Of a stretch of DNA of 64,000 bases, positions 9,299 to 18,652 are shown one piece after another (positions within the stretch are counted from its first letter, which is position 1; every line of letters begins with the position of its first letter). The DNA lies in the NCBI GenBank assembly GCA_044228435.1, contig JBGAUW010000006.1:62001-126000 (forward strand), read 5' to 3'. Source of the stretch: Bog-950 sp044228435. GTDB lineage: Bacteria; Bacteroidota; Bacteroidia; Chitinophagales; LD1. The notes under the pieces are model-generated. The model did not search any database. It was given only the letters and a program-made list of their open reading frames with translations, and was not told the origin of the DNA. The translations under genes were made by a program, and so were the position numbers.

Positions 9299-11437
9299 AT
9301 GCAATCAAAGCTAATACGCCACATTACTTTATCGATTTTAGTATGCCTTAGTCTGCTTGCGTTTTCGCAAGATACCAGCCTGGCTCGCCTTAAAGTAAAT
9401 GTAACAGATACCTTTTTTGGTGTTCCGGTGGCCGACCCATACCGCTGGCTCGAGTCAATGAATTCAGACACGACAAAAAACTGGCTGAAAGAACAAAGGA
9501 AAATTACAAGACGAGAAAAACAAAATTTTGGCGGAAAATACATGGCCGTTTATAATAAACTCATTAGTGGTGGAGGTTATTCATTCCCAAACTTTGTAAA
9601 AGAAGGAGCGTATTATTTCGGCACCCGTTTTCAATCCACATATACTTCACCTGTACTTTTTTATAAAACCAGTTTAGATGGAGAAGAAATAGTAGCTTTT
9701 GATCCTAATAATTCAGGCTCAAAAGATGTATTTAACATAGTAACTTATAGCCTATCCGAAGATGCTCAATATTTAGCTGTAAAACTATCCAAATCCGGTA
9801 GCGATTGGAGGGAAATTAAAATACAGAATTTAGCAACTGGCAAGGAGTTGCCCGATAAGATTGAATGGGTTAAATTCAGCAATATAGTGTGGTTTCAAAA
9901 TGGTTTTTTTTATTCCAGGTATAAAAAAACGGAAACAACGCAATTACTTACTGCAACGAACACCCAACAGCAATTATTTTACCATAAGCTTGGTCAAGCA
10001 CAAGAGCAAGACCAACTGATTTATTCAGTACCGGATAAGGCAAATACAATATTTCAAATTGAAAAAACATCCGACAACAAACATCTCATAATTTACTCGG
10101 CAGCACGGCTAAATAGCAAGTGGTGTAATATAATAGCCTATAAAAATTTAGAGGAGGGTATATTATCTGAACTAAAGATGTTTATTGCCACGCCAATAAC
10201 CGCCAATATTGATTACCAGGTAATTGATTTTGTTAACGGACAACTTGCTGTTAAAACAAATTTTGAGGCGCCCCATTACAGGGTTCTACTTTACAATAAA
10301 GATTCGATAAACTACGCTCAGCCAATTATTAATGAGTATAGTGAAGTGATTAAACAGGTTTATCACATTGGAGCAAAATTATTTTGTCTTTATTTTGGAA
10401 ATGGGAAGTATAGTGCAGCAATTTTCGACTATGAAGGACAGATGACAAAGAGGATTAAGTTTAGTGAAGGAGCTGGATTAAGAGATTTTTATGCCGAAGC
10501 AGGAGATACCTCGGTGCTATATTTCCAGAGTAGTTTTTATACACCGCCTGTAGCCTACCGGTTAAATTTAAATACCGGGAATGTTACCCTTGTAAAAAAA
10601 ACGAGCGTATACTATGATGCTCAAAGCTTTACTACTACAGTAGTGAATTATAAATCGAAAGATGGTACTGAAGTACCAATGTATTTAACCTACAAAAAGG
10701 GTTTAAAATTAAATGGGCAAAACCCTGTTATACTATATGGATATGGAAACTTTGCTTATTCAGTTTCGCCATTCTACGAGTTTACCAACATTGTGCTATA
10801 TGAAAACAATGGCATATTGGCAGTTCCTTTAATAAGGGGCGGGGGCGAATTAGGTAAGGAATGGCATGAGCAAGGAAGATTGCTAAACAAGCAAAATACC
10901 TTTGATGACTTTATAGCAGCAGCAGAATTTTTAATTGATAGTGGCTATACATCAGCAGAACGTCTGGCTATTAAAAGTAATTCCTATGGGAGTTTGGTAG
11001 TTGCCGCCACAATGGTTCAAAGACCTGACTTGTTTAAAGTTGCAATAGCAGAAATGGGGGTATACGACATGTTACGCCAACAATTATTTACTATCGGAAA
11101 ATTTACAGAGGAGGAGTATGGAACGACAAAAGATTCACTCCAATTTTTAAACCTGTTAAAATACTCTCCTTTACACAATGTAAGGAACGGCAAAAGCTAT
11201 CCGGCTACGTTATTAATAGCTGCTGAAAATGATGACAGGCTTCCGTCCCTGCATTCTTATAAATTTCTGGCAACCCTTCAGGAAAAATCATCCGGAATAA
11301 ACCCATATATTCTATATTTTGAAGATGATGCAGGCCACCAGGGCACGGGAAGGCTTGATGATTGGTATAGTCGGCAAGCTTTTGAGCTGGCCTTTATTTT
11401 TACCCAAATGAACTTAAAGATATCTACTGGTTTTTAA
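9299..11437 (+). CDS. Secreted prolyl oligopeptidase (S9A) with diverged nucleophile elbow
   Basis: Serine peptidase of the prolyl oligopeptidase family. A signal peptide ends at about residue 24 (LLAFSQ). The N-terminal marker DPYRWLE is followed by the beta-propeller (to ~430) and the alpha/beta hydrolase domain with VILYGYGNFAYSVSP and RGGGELGKEWHEQG. The triad aligns as S562 (in KSNSYGS), an Asp of EN-D645-D646-RLPSLHS and H680 (DDAGHQG). The usual elbow GGSNGG is altered to SNSYGS, losing the first glycine. Sampled 60-base lines are 32% and 38% G+C, against 45-60% in lines of the flanking regulator and transporter genes, so the gene may have been acquired. Activity is likely but not certain because of the elbow. 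Confidence 0.85.
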   Translation: MQSKLIRHITLSILVCLSLLAFSQDTSLARLKVNVTDTFFGVPVADPYRWLESMNSDTTKNWLKEQRKITRREKQNFGGKYMAVYNKLISGGGYSFPNFVKEGAYYFGTRFQSTYTSPVLFYKTSLDGEEIVAFDPNNSGSKDVFNIVTYSLSEDAQYLAVKLSKSGSDWREIKIQNLATGKELPDKIEWVKFSNIVWFQNGFFYSRYKKTETTQLLTATNTQQQLFYHKLGQAQEQDQLIYSVPDKANTIFQIEKTSDNKHLIIYSAARLNSKWCNIIAYKNLEEGILSELKMFIATPITANIDYQVIDFVNGQLAVKTNFEAPHYRVLLYNKDSINYAQPIINEYSEVIKQVYHIGAKLFCLYFGNGKYSAAIFDYEGQMTKRIKFSEGAGLRDFYAEAGDTSVLYFQSSFYTPPVAYRLNLNTGNVTLVKKTSVYYDAQSFTTTVVNYKSKDGTEVPMYLTYKKGLKLNGQNPVILYGYGNFAYSVSPFYEFTNIVLYENNGILAVPLIRGGGELGKEWHEQGRLLNKQNTFDDFIAAAEFLIDSGYTSAERLAIKSNSYGSLVVAATMVQRPDLFKVAIAEMGVYDMLRQQLFTIGKFTEEEYGTTKDSLQFLNLLKYSPLHNVRNGKSYPATLLIAAENDDRLPSLHSYKFLATLQEKSSGINPYILYFEDDAGHQGTGRLDDWYSRQAFELAFIFTQMNLKISTGF

Positions 11438-11443
11438 TCAGAT

Positions 11444-12121
11444 CTACCGCCTTTCTATTTGTATCCCATTCGCCAATTTCTCCGCCCACTCCTTGTACAT
11501 TTTGCCGCTTGGGTGCAAACCATCCGTAGCAATTAAAGCAGCATCAGTTTTGGCATGTCGGCTGCCGGACGTAATATCAATGTAGTTTACCTGCGCCTTT
11601 AAAGCCTCTTGCTTATTGATGGCGTTATACAAATCAATCTCCTCACCTATCTGTTTTTCGCCGCGTTTATCATTGTTACCAAAAGGGGTTACTCCCCAAT
11701 CGGGTATGGATATTACAAATACATGTTGGCGATTACCATGGGCATAATCAATAGCGGTATTCAGTAGCTCATCAAACTCCTTACGGTAGTTCTCAATATC
11801 GCGGCCACGGTACTGGTTGTTTACACCAATTAGCAGGGTTACAAAATCGTATTTGCCTTTCAATCCCCGCTCTTTAATAGCAACGGCAAGTTCATCGGTA
11901 GTCCAACCGGTTTTGGCAATAATTTCGGGCTTTTCAAAAGCTACGCCTTTCTCTTTTAGCAATTCAACCGCCTGCATTGGGAACCGCTCGCGCTCTTCAA
12001 CGGCTTCGCCAATAGTGTAGCTATCGCCAAGGCAAAGCATAGTATATATTTTTTCTGTAGCCATAAATGAGGTGTTTACAATAAGAACAAGTATGAGCAA
12101 AAGGCCCGTCTTTTTATTCAT
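11444..12121 (-). CDS. Secreted SGNH/GDSL-family hydrolase (lipase/esterase type)
   Basis: Small exported ester hydrolase. A signal peptide ends near residue 21. Block I is L-G-D-S34-YTIGEAV with the catalytic Ser. Block III contains LIGVNNQYRG (the oxyanion Asn). Block V is ATDGLHPSGKMY, giving the Asp and His of the catalytic dyad/triad. At 225 residues it has the size of TesA-like arylesterases. It is convergent with the peptidase at 9299 (6 bases apart) and divergent from the transporter at 12205. The substrate cannot be predicted. Confidence 0.88.
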   Translation of the reverse strand: MNKKTGLLLILVLIVNTSFMATEKIYTMLCLGDSYTIGEAVEERERFPMQAVELLKEKGVAFEKPEIIAKTGWTTDELAVAIKERGLKGKYDFVTLLIGVNNQYRGRDIENYRKEFDELLNTAIDYAHGNRQHVFVISIPDWGVTPFGNNDKRGEKQIGEEIDLYNAINKQEALKAQVNYIDITSGSRHAKTDAALIATDGLHPSGKMYKEWAEKLANGIQIERR

Positions 12122-12179
12122 TAATCAAAACAAATGCAAAAAAATTAAAAAAGGCTTTAGTTTAACCGAAATTGATTTT

Positions 12180-12187
12180 TAGATTTG
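12180..12187 (+). promoter_or_regulatory. Bacteroidota-type -7 element before the NRAMP gene
   Basis: TAGATTTG fits TAnnTTTG. No clear TTG lies 19-20 bases upstream, only TTTAG. The start codon is 17 bases downstream, so the leader would be about 10 bases. Confidence 0.45.
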
Positions 12188-12204
12188 TCTAAAATTAAAC
12201 GTAA

Positions 12205-14076
12205 TTGGCTTCTAATAAATCGCTTGAAGAGGTGCATGGCACCATCGATACCACCCAGGGACAAACCGGGTGGAAGCGCTTTTTCCTGTTTGCAGGGCCT
12301 GCATTTTTGGTAGCTGTAGGTTACATGGACCCGGGGAACTGGGCCAGCGACATTGCCGGAGGTAGCAAATATGGCTATTCACTATTGTGGGTGCTTTTAA
12401 TGAGTAACCTGATAGCATTATTACTGCAGTCGCTTAGCGCACGCTTAGGTATAGTGCGCGGCAGAGACCTGGCACAGGCCAGCCGCGAAACCTACCCCCG
12501 CGCTGTAAATATATCGTTGTGGATATTAGCTGAAATCGCCATCGCCGCCTGCGACCTTGCCGAGGTACTGGGTATGGCTATTGGCTTAAATCTGCTTGTA
12601 GGCCTGCCAATTTTATGGGGCGTAGCGCTGGCCATTCTCGATACTTTTTTAATACTCTATCTGCAAAAAAAAGGGATGCGCTATATGGAGGCATTCATTT
12701 TTTCGCTGGTAGGCATCATTGGTCTTTCGTTTTTTATCGAGCTGGCATTTGCCCATCCCCACCTGGGCGAAATGGCCTCAGGCTTTATACCGGGGATGCT
12801 GGATAGCGGAGCGCTTTACATTGCCATTACAATTATAGGGGCCACGGTTATGCCGCACAATTTGTATCTGCATTCATCGCTGGTACAAACTCGCCGCAAC
12901 GATAAAAGCGATGCAGGTATTTGGTCGGCTATTAAATACAACTTTATAGATTCTACAATTGCCCTTAACCTTGCCTTTTTTGTAAATGCTTCTATCCTTA
13001 TTTTAGCGGCTACCGTGTTTTTCAAAAACGGCCATCATGATATAGAAGAAATACAGGATGCGCACCGTATGTTGCAACCTTTGCTTGGCGAAAAACTGGC
13101 TCCTATATTATTTGCGATAGCACTTATTGCCTCCGGCCAATCGTCTACTATAACAGGTACACTGGCCGGGCAAATTGTAATGGAAGGCTACCTCGATTTA
13201 CGCATAGCCCCCTGGCTGCGCAGGTTAATTACACGGTTAATTGCTGTTGTTCCTGCATTTTTGGTTATCTGGTTTTTAGGCGAGGAGAAAATAGGCGATA
13301 TGATTCTTCTGTCTCAGGCAGTATTAAGCCTTCAACTGGGCTTTGCTATTATTCCGCTTATACATTTTGTAAGCGATAAAGAGAAAATGGGCCAGTTTGC
13401 CATTGGGGCGGTTATTAAAATTTTGGCATGGCTATCGGCTATTATTATTGTGGGGCTTAATATTAAGCTGGTAATAGAAACCTTAAGCACATGGCGCACT
13501 TCGCTTACAGGTTATGAATGGGCGTTTAACTTCCTTATTATGCCGGTAGTTGTATTGGCTATGCTTTTACTGGTATATGTTGTGTATTGTGCATTAACCG
13601 GCAAACGTTTTGTGCGCGAAGCAAACGCTCCACACGGCAAGGCAGAAGATATACCGCCCATTACCCAAAAAGAATACCAGCGCATATCTATCTGTATCGA
13701 TTTTTCTAACAGCGATATAAAGGCCATTACCGAAGGTATTTCGCACGGCAATAAGCAAACCGAGTTTTACCTGCTGCACGTAGTTGAAACTGCCGGCGCG
13801 CGCACCCTGGGCGATTCGATAGAAGACTTCGAAACCACCACCGATTCTACCCAGCTAAAAAAATACTCGGCCCAATTGCGTTTGCAGGGTTATATAGTAA
13901 AAGAGCAACTGGGCTTTGGCGACCCTAAAAAAGAAATACCGCGCATGGTTAACGAGCTTAACTCGCAACTGGTGGTAATAGGCACCCACGGCCACCGCGG
14001 GCTTACCGATATAATTTACGGCGAAACAATTTCGGTAGTGCGCCACAATGTTACCTGCCCGGTGCTAACGGTATAA
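12205..14076 (+). CDS. NRAMP-family divalent metal (Mn/Fe) transporter fused to a universal-stress domain
   Basis: Proton-coupled importer of Mn2+ or Fe2+ in the inner membrane. The metal-site motifs are D42-P-G-N45 in TM1 and M216-P-H218 in TM6; about eleven hydrophobic segments run to residue ~460. After a linker, residues ~490-623 form a UspA-like domain ending in GTHGHRGLTDIIYGE and CPVLTV. The nucleotide motif G-x2-G-x9-G-(S/T) has Glu in its last position. The frame opens with TTG at 12205: the first in-frame ATG is residue 41 inside TM1 and is impossible as a start; a GTG at codon 10 is an alternative. Probable regulator: the DtxR-family protein at 8608. The fusion suggests cytoplasmic nucleotide or stress input to the transporter (inference). 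Confidence 0.9.
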   Translation: MASNKSLEEVHGTIDTTQGQTGWKRFFLFAGPAFLVAVGYMDPGNWASDIAGGSKYGYSLLWVLLMSNLIALLLQSLSARLGIVRGRDLAQASRETYPRAVNISLWILAEIAIAACDLAEVLGMAIGLNLLVGLPILWGVALAILDTFLILYLQKKGMRYMEAFIFSLVGIIGLSFFIELAFAHPHLGEMASGFIPGMLDSGALYIAITIIGATVMPHNLYLHSSLVQTRRNDKSDAGIWSAIKYNFIDSTIALNLAFFVNASILILAATVFFKNGHHDIEEIQDAHRMLQPLLGEKLAPILFAIALIASGQSSTITGTLAGQIVMEGYLDLRIAPWLRRLITRLIAVVPAFLVIWFLGEEKIGDMILLSQAVLSLQLGFAIIPLIHFVSDKEKMGQFAIGAVIKILAWLSAIIIVGLNIKLVIETLSTWRTSLTGYEWAFNFLIMPVVVLAMLLLVYVVYCALTGKRFVREANAPHGKAEDIPPITQKEYQRISICIDFSNSDIKAITEGISHGNKQTEFYLLHVVETAGARTLGDSIEDFETTTDSTQLKKYSAQLRLQGYIVKEQLGFGDPKKEIPRMVNELNSQLVVIGTHGHRGLTDIIYGETISVVRHNVTCPVLTV

Positions 14077-14083
14077 AACCTTA

Positions 14084-17000
14084 TCACTTGTAGCTATAAT
14101 ACGAAGCAAACCGCTGCTTGTATTCCTCTTCTTTCACATCAACCTTGGCCAGGTCGAAGTAATTGTTTTCCCTGTATTTGAGCAAGGTATTATAGAGTAA
14201 CTCCTGCAATTGCTTTTCCAGTTTATCGTCTTTATTTAGGGCGGCATATTGGCCAGAGTAAAAATCAAACTCAGTTATTATCCGGGTTGTATCCTCCGGA
14301 ATTACACCTACTGCAGTTACATTAAACCTATCGCCTTTCGCTTCTTTGTTTTTATACTTATAAAAATACACATAGCCCTTTTTACCTTTCCAGTCAATTT
14401 TCTGCTTTTGCAAAAAGAAAACCGAATCGCTGTTTAAGTTGCTGTAACTGGATTTTAAAAGCGACTGAATAAACAGACCCGTTGTTGCCTGGGCCTTAGG
14501 AAAAAGCGACTCCATCTTATTTCTCTTTAGCAGGTTGTAAACCTTCAACCTGTATTTAATATCAGCAGCAAGTTTGCTAATGGTTGGGGCGGGCACTTCG
14601 CTTTTCATTTTTAAAAGGCATTCCAGCAAATCAATTTGTATGTCTTTATTGTCAGCCAATAATACCTTATCAAAATGGGCTTTTACACTTTCTTGTTTAA
14701 TATAAGGCAGCAACAAATAATTATAGTCATCCAGCCTGTTTTCGTATCTATACCGTTCATAATCTTTGTCACCCTCATCTTCCTGCGATTGTATCCTTTT
14801 TAGCTGCACGCGCGCATTACTTAAAATAGCATTCAACTTATCCTTATATACCTCCGGGCTTATACTGCTATCGGCAACGCACTTCGATAGCAAGTGGTAT
14901 ACATCCTCTTTGTACTCATCATAGTTTAACAACTCAAACAAAGCCGGATATAGTTTTGCTGCTAACTCTGTTGAGTCGGCAAGTTGTATTAGCAGCCCGT
15001 CGGCGTCTTCGCTTATAGGGGGCTCGGTGGTAATAAGCTGCCGGTATGCAGCAATGGCATCAGGGGTTTTCATATTCCCCAGTGTTTCAAGTATAGCTAC
15101 CTGGTAATCGGCGGTGTCTCCTGCTTTGCTGTATTCACTTTTTAAAAAATCAATTACATCTCTATCAGGCATGGTTTCAAACAAACCGTAAAGGTGTGCT
15201 TTAAATTCTACGTAATCGTTCATCTTTGGCAGATGGCTAAAAACCTCAATTAACTGCGCTTTTTTATTAGTCGGAATTTTTATGCGCAACACATTATCGC
15301 GTGCAAAGTTAACATACAACGTATCGGTGCTTTGCAGGTCAGCAAAGAACAAATCAGATTTATCTATAAATAAATTACCACCGGTTAACGAGTCTATCGG
15401 CTTAAACTCCGCATAGAATTTTTTCACAAACTTACTTGGCCCCAGTAGAGGATCAATAAAAGTGGTAATGGTATACTTTGCCGAGTTTTTTAGCAGTATG
15501 CGGCATAGTTTTATTTTGGTGGTGTTCGTATCTACCAACGAAAAATCCATTTGCAAACCATCACTATTGCGGGTTATTTTCTCATCTTTTATTACAAAAT
15601 CATCAAACGAGGTAACATAGTACCGGGCAGTTTTTAAAAACTCCTCTTCATCTTTAAACCGGGTATACTTACAATACTTAAATAATGTCACCCTTATGCC
15701 TTCCTTTTCAAAATCATCGGTAAGCGTTTCTGATTTAGATATCGTTTTATCCTTATCAAGTTTGGTAGGCTTGGTTTTTGAATAGGTGCCTTTATAAGAA
15801 GATTCGTAAGCATTTGGCAAGGGTTTCTTTACCGTTTGTGTAGTAAAGTAAAACAGGGTATCGGTAAGAGGATAATAGTTCGTAAATTCCGGCAGTGCCA
15901 ATTCAATTGATTCGAAAAATTTACCGGCATCGGGCGCGCTTTTGTTGTAATACACGGCAAACACATAGTAATCCAGGTTTTGCATTATTATCAATGCTTC
16001 AGCATTGCGGTGCTCATTAATTTTAAGCTGAACCTTTAGTGCCTTGCGCCCTTTAAAATCCACAAACTTCCGTTTCTTTTCGGTGTAACTATTTGCCTGG
16101 CTAAACAGGTAGGCCATACGGCTTAGCTCAAAAGTATCCTCTTCAAAATACGCCGGCACGGGCATATTTATATTTATGGCCAGGTAATCGCATCCGGTTT
16201 TACTATCGTGCACAAAAAAATCGTTTTTCAATGAACGGTTCGTCAGGCGCGAAAGTCCGTAAAAAACCGGCTTACCGGGCAGTAGCACACTCATACTCGT
16301 ATCGGGCAATGTAAACCGTTGCCAACTGGTTACAGGCGTAATATTAATAGCAACCGATTCCAGGAAGCGGCTGCCAAGAAAACCAAGGGCCTTGTCCTCC
16401 GGGGCCGATACCTTTAATATTATCAGCTCCTCAGGCAACTGAATAATACGGATGCGTATTATGTTACCTTTTCTAAGGCGTGCAGTAATATCAAATGCTT
16501 TAAAGCCGCCAACAGTAGTTTCTTTTTGCTCCAGCATTTTTCCGGGCACGTTATCGTATAGCAGGCTATCAACCATTTTCCAGGTTACTGCAGGTGTGCT
16601 GTCTACCAGCGCCGAATATGTTTTTATACGGCTAAGCGAATAAAATGCACCGTTTACCAGCTCAGTAGCTATCTCGTTTTTTGCCAGCCCCATCGAATAA
16701 AACTCATACATTTCCGATGGCACGTTAAATGATATCACACTATCGGCCGAAACATATTTTGTAAAGGGCACATCAAAAATTGTACTGTCAAGCTTATTCC
16801 TTCTTTCGGCATCGCGCTCTCCCATATTAACCGGCGTTAGGGTATAGCCCAGCTTGCGTAGCAAATTTATCATGCCGTTGTCGCCGCCTAAGTGTGCAGC
16901 GCCCACACCGGTAAACAACGACACATTTTTCATCATCGAATCCATACGGGTTACAAAGCGCTCGTTGCGTTCAACTATAATGTACTTCTGTTGATTTTTG

Positions 17001-17677
17001 GTGTTTGCTTTGCGGCTTAGCGAGTCGATAAGTGTAATATTGCCATTGCGATATGCCGGTTGTATCTGCGATTCTCTGCTAAAGGAATAATCGTAATTTT
17101 TTTCATCCTGCTCATCCGGCATTGCAGCCTTTTTTAATGATAGCATCGATTCTGCAAACGTTTCCAGCCCGGTGCTTTTCTTACCCAGCTTTATAGCCGT
17201 TTGGTGCAAATACATATCCAGCCAGCTATCCTCTTCAAAGTCGCCCTGGCTTGGCGAGTAACGGTACATTATATTATTGATTATAGCAGGATCTTCTTTT
17301 AAAATACCGGCAATCAGCTTCGACCTGTCGTTGGCAATAATATAGCGGTCTTTTTCGGTGTTTTGCGATTTACCGCTGTAAGTCCTGTAGGGGTTATTAT
17401 AGCTTTTAACGCCTGCATCCGATTCAAGTATATCCTTTAGCCATGTATCCGGGGTCTGTTCAAGCGCTATTACATCTACCGAATCAATACATCGAAACCA
17501 CGTTTCGCCAAGGTGAAAGGCTACTTTTTGGCTAACATGCATAGTGCCAAACAAGTAGGATGGCTTTTTAAGGCCATTACCCGTAATTTGCCATAGCAGG
17601 CTGTTTTGAGAGGGGGCTTGTGCAAATGTATAAGCAGCTAAAAAGCATAATAGTGCCGGTAGAATCAGTTTTCGCAT
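14084..17677 (-). CDS. Exported TraB/GumN-domain protein with ~900-residue extension
   Basis: Residues 1-20 are a signal peptide. Residues ~25-290 match the TraB/PrgY/GumN (Tiki-like) fold: LWQITGNGLKKPSYLFGTMH with G44-x-x-H47, ALEQTPD after the next strand, and the closing G259-A-A-H262-LGGDNGMINLLRKLG. The two GxxH motifs and the glutamate are the proposed metal-peptidase residues of the family. A normal GumN protein ends here, but this one continues to 1197 residues. The extension has no repeat or motif I recognise; it alternates beta-rich stretches with helical parts after ~830. It is convergent with the NRAMP gene, with a gap of only 7 bases. The N-terminal domain call is firm; the function of the C-terminal two thirds is unknown. 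Confidence 0.8.
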   Translation of the reverse strand: MRKLILPALLCFLAAYTFAQAPSQNSLLWQITGNGLKKPSYLFGTMHVSQKVAFHLGETWFRCIDSVDVIALEQTPDTWLKDILESDAGVKSYNNPYRTYSGKSQNTEKDRYIIANDRSKLIAGILKEDPAIINNIMYRYSPSQGDFEEDSWLDMYLHQTAIKLGKKSTGLETFAESMLSLKKAAMPDEQDEKNYDYSFSRESQIQPAYRNGNITLIDSLSRKANTKNQQKYIIVERNERFVTRMDSMMKNVSLFTGVGAAHLGGDNGMINLLRKLGYTLTPVNMGERDAERRNKLDSTIFDVPFTKYVSADSVISFNVPSEMYEFYSMGLAKNEIATELVNGAFYSLSRIKTYSALVDSTPAVTWKMVDSLLYDNVPGKMLEQKETTVGGFKAFDITARLRKGNIIRIRIIQLPEELIILKVSAPEDKALGFLGSRFLESVAINITPVTSWQRFTLPDTSMSVLLPGKPVFYGLSRLTNRSLKNDFFVHDSKTGCDYLAININMPVPAYFEEDTFELSRMAYLFSQANSYTEKKRKFVDFKGRKALKVQLKINEHRNAEALIIMQNLDYYVFAVYYNKSAPDAGKFFESIELALPEFTNYYPLTDTLFYFTTQTVKKPLPNAYESSYKGTYSKTKPTKLDKDKTISKSETLTDDFEKEGIRVTLFKYCKYTRFKDEEEFLKTARYYVTSFDDFVIKDEKITRNSDGLQMDFSLVDTNTTKIKLCRILLKNSAKYTITTFIDPLLGPSKFVKKFYAEFKPIDSLTGGNLFIDKSDLFFADLQSTDTLYVNFARDNVLRIKIPTNKKAQLIEVFSHLPKMNDYVEFKAHLYGLFETMPDRDVIDFLKSEYSKAGDTADYQVAILETLGNMKTPDAIAAYRQLITTEPPISEDADGLLIQLADSTELAAKLYPALFELLNYDEYKEDVYHLLSKCVADSSISPEVYKDKLNAILSNARVQLKRIQSQEDEGDKDYERYRYENRLDDYNYLLLPYIKQESVKAHFDKVLLADNKDIQIDLLECLLKMKSEVPAPTISKLAADIKYRLKVYNLLKRNKMESLFPKAQATTGLFIQSLLKSSYSNLNSDSVFFLQKQKIDWKGKKGYVYFYKYKNKEAKGDRFNVTAVGVIPEDTTRIITEFDFYSGQYAALNKDDKLEKQLQELLYNTLLKYRENNYFDLAKVDVKEEEYKQRFASYYSYK

Positions 17678-17780
17678 TCAAAGATAGTATGTGGGGTAAT
17701 ATTAATAATTCAAACAATTTAATAAAGCATTAGTTTTCTGTTTTGGTACCCTTACAGTAATGTACCTGCACCTAATGTTT

Positions 17781-17788
17781 TACATTTG
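17781..17788 (+). promoter_or_regulatory. -7 element TACATTTG just before the thioesterase start
   Basis: Matches TAnnTTTG. Only five bases separate it from the ATG at 17794, so the transcript would be essentially leaderless. No TTG sits at the right upstream distance, which lowers confidence. Confidence 0.45.
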
Positions 17789-17793
17789 CATCT

Positions 17794-18198
17794 ATGCTAA
17801 GTAAGTTTAACGCCGGGGACCAAAAAAAATTTGAACGGCAGGTTACAAAAGATGATGCTGCCGCTTTTGATAGTGGTACAGTTCACCCCGTTTACGCTAC
17901 ATTTGCACTTACCCGCGATGCTGAATGGAGCGGCAGGCTTTTTGTAATTGAAATGAAAGAAGACGATGAAGAAGGAATTGGTACGTTTGTAGAAGTAAAA
18001 CATCTTTCGCCGGCATTTATTGGCAACGTAGTAGAGTTTACCGCTACTATTGATGAACTAAAAGGAAACGAGATTAACTGTAGTTTTATTGCCAGGGTGG
18101 GTAAACGCATAATAGCCGAAGGAAGAACGGGACAGAAAATTTTGAAGAAGGATAAAATTGAAAAACTATTTAAGGAATTGAGAGGTACAGATGATTGA
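17794..18198 (+). CDS. Hotdog-fold acyl-CoA thioesterase (FlK-like)
   Basis: Predicted cytoplasmic thioester hydrolase. The 134 residues follow the pattern of the small fluoroacetyl-CoA-thioesterase-like family: VTKDDAAAFDSG, HPVYATFALTRDAEW on the long hotdog helix, then GTFVEVKHLSPAFIGNVV (conserved His and Pro-x-x-x-Gly) and strands ending VGKRIIAEGRTGQKI. Its physiological substrate is not predictable. The last eight bases overlap the start of smpB, so the two genes form a coupled unit. Confidence 0.75.
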   Translation: MLSKFNAGDQKKFERQVTKDDAAAFDSGTVHPVYATFALTRDAEWSGRLFVIEMKEDDEEGIGTFVEVKHLSPAFIGNVVEFTATIDELKGNEINCSFIARVGKRIIAEGRTGQKILKKDKIEKLFKELRGTDD

Positions 18199-18652
18199 CC
18201 AGAAGAAAATAAACATACAGAATAAACGAGCGGGCTTTGAGTTTGAAATTGTAGACCGCTACGAAGCAGGCATTGTGCTGCGCGGTAGCGAAATAAAAGC
18301 TATACGTAACGGCGGCGGCAGCATAAGCGAAGCCTTTTGTATGATGCGCAACGGCGAGCTTTTTATTAAAAACATGAACATACCCGAATACTCGCACGGC
18401 GGTTATGCCAACCACGTACCGGTTACTTTGCGCAAGTTGCTTTTAACCAAACGCGAGTTAGCGCGTATAGATGCTAAAGTGCGCGAAAAGGGTTTTAGCA
18501 TTTTACCGCTACGCCTTTTTATGAGCGACCGGGGCTTTGCCAAATTAGAAATTGGCGTTGGCCGCGGTAAGAAGAAGTTTGACAAACGCGAAACCATTAA
18601 GCAAAAAGATACGAAGCGCGAAATGGACCGCGTATTGAAAAAATACCGCTAA
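18191..18652 (+). CDS. smpB: SsrA-binding protein SmpB
   Basis: Partner of tmRNA in trans-translation, rescuing stalled ribosomes. It has full length (153 residues) with family landmarks: the IQNKRAGFEFEI start, YEAGIVLRGSEIKAIR, a MRNGELFIKNMNIPEY strand, DRGFAKLEIGVGRGKKKFDKRE, and a basic C-terminal tail (REMDRVLKKYR) that fills the mRNA channel. The start ATG is inside the end of the thioesterase gene. Its stop codon overlaps that of the convergent OmpA-like gene (CTAA shared at 18649-18652). Confidence 0.96.
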   Translation: MIDQKKINIQNKRAGFEFEIVDRYEAGIVLRGSEIKAIRNGGGSISEAFCMMRNGELFIKNMNIPEYSHGGYANHVPVTLRKLLLTKRELARIDAKVREKGFSILPLRLFMSDRGFAKLEIGVGRGKKKFDKRETIKQKDTKREMDRVLKKYR

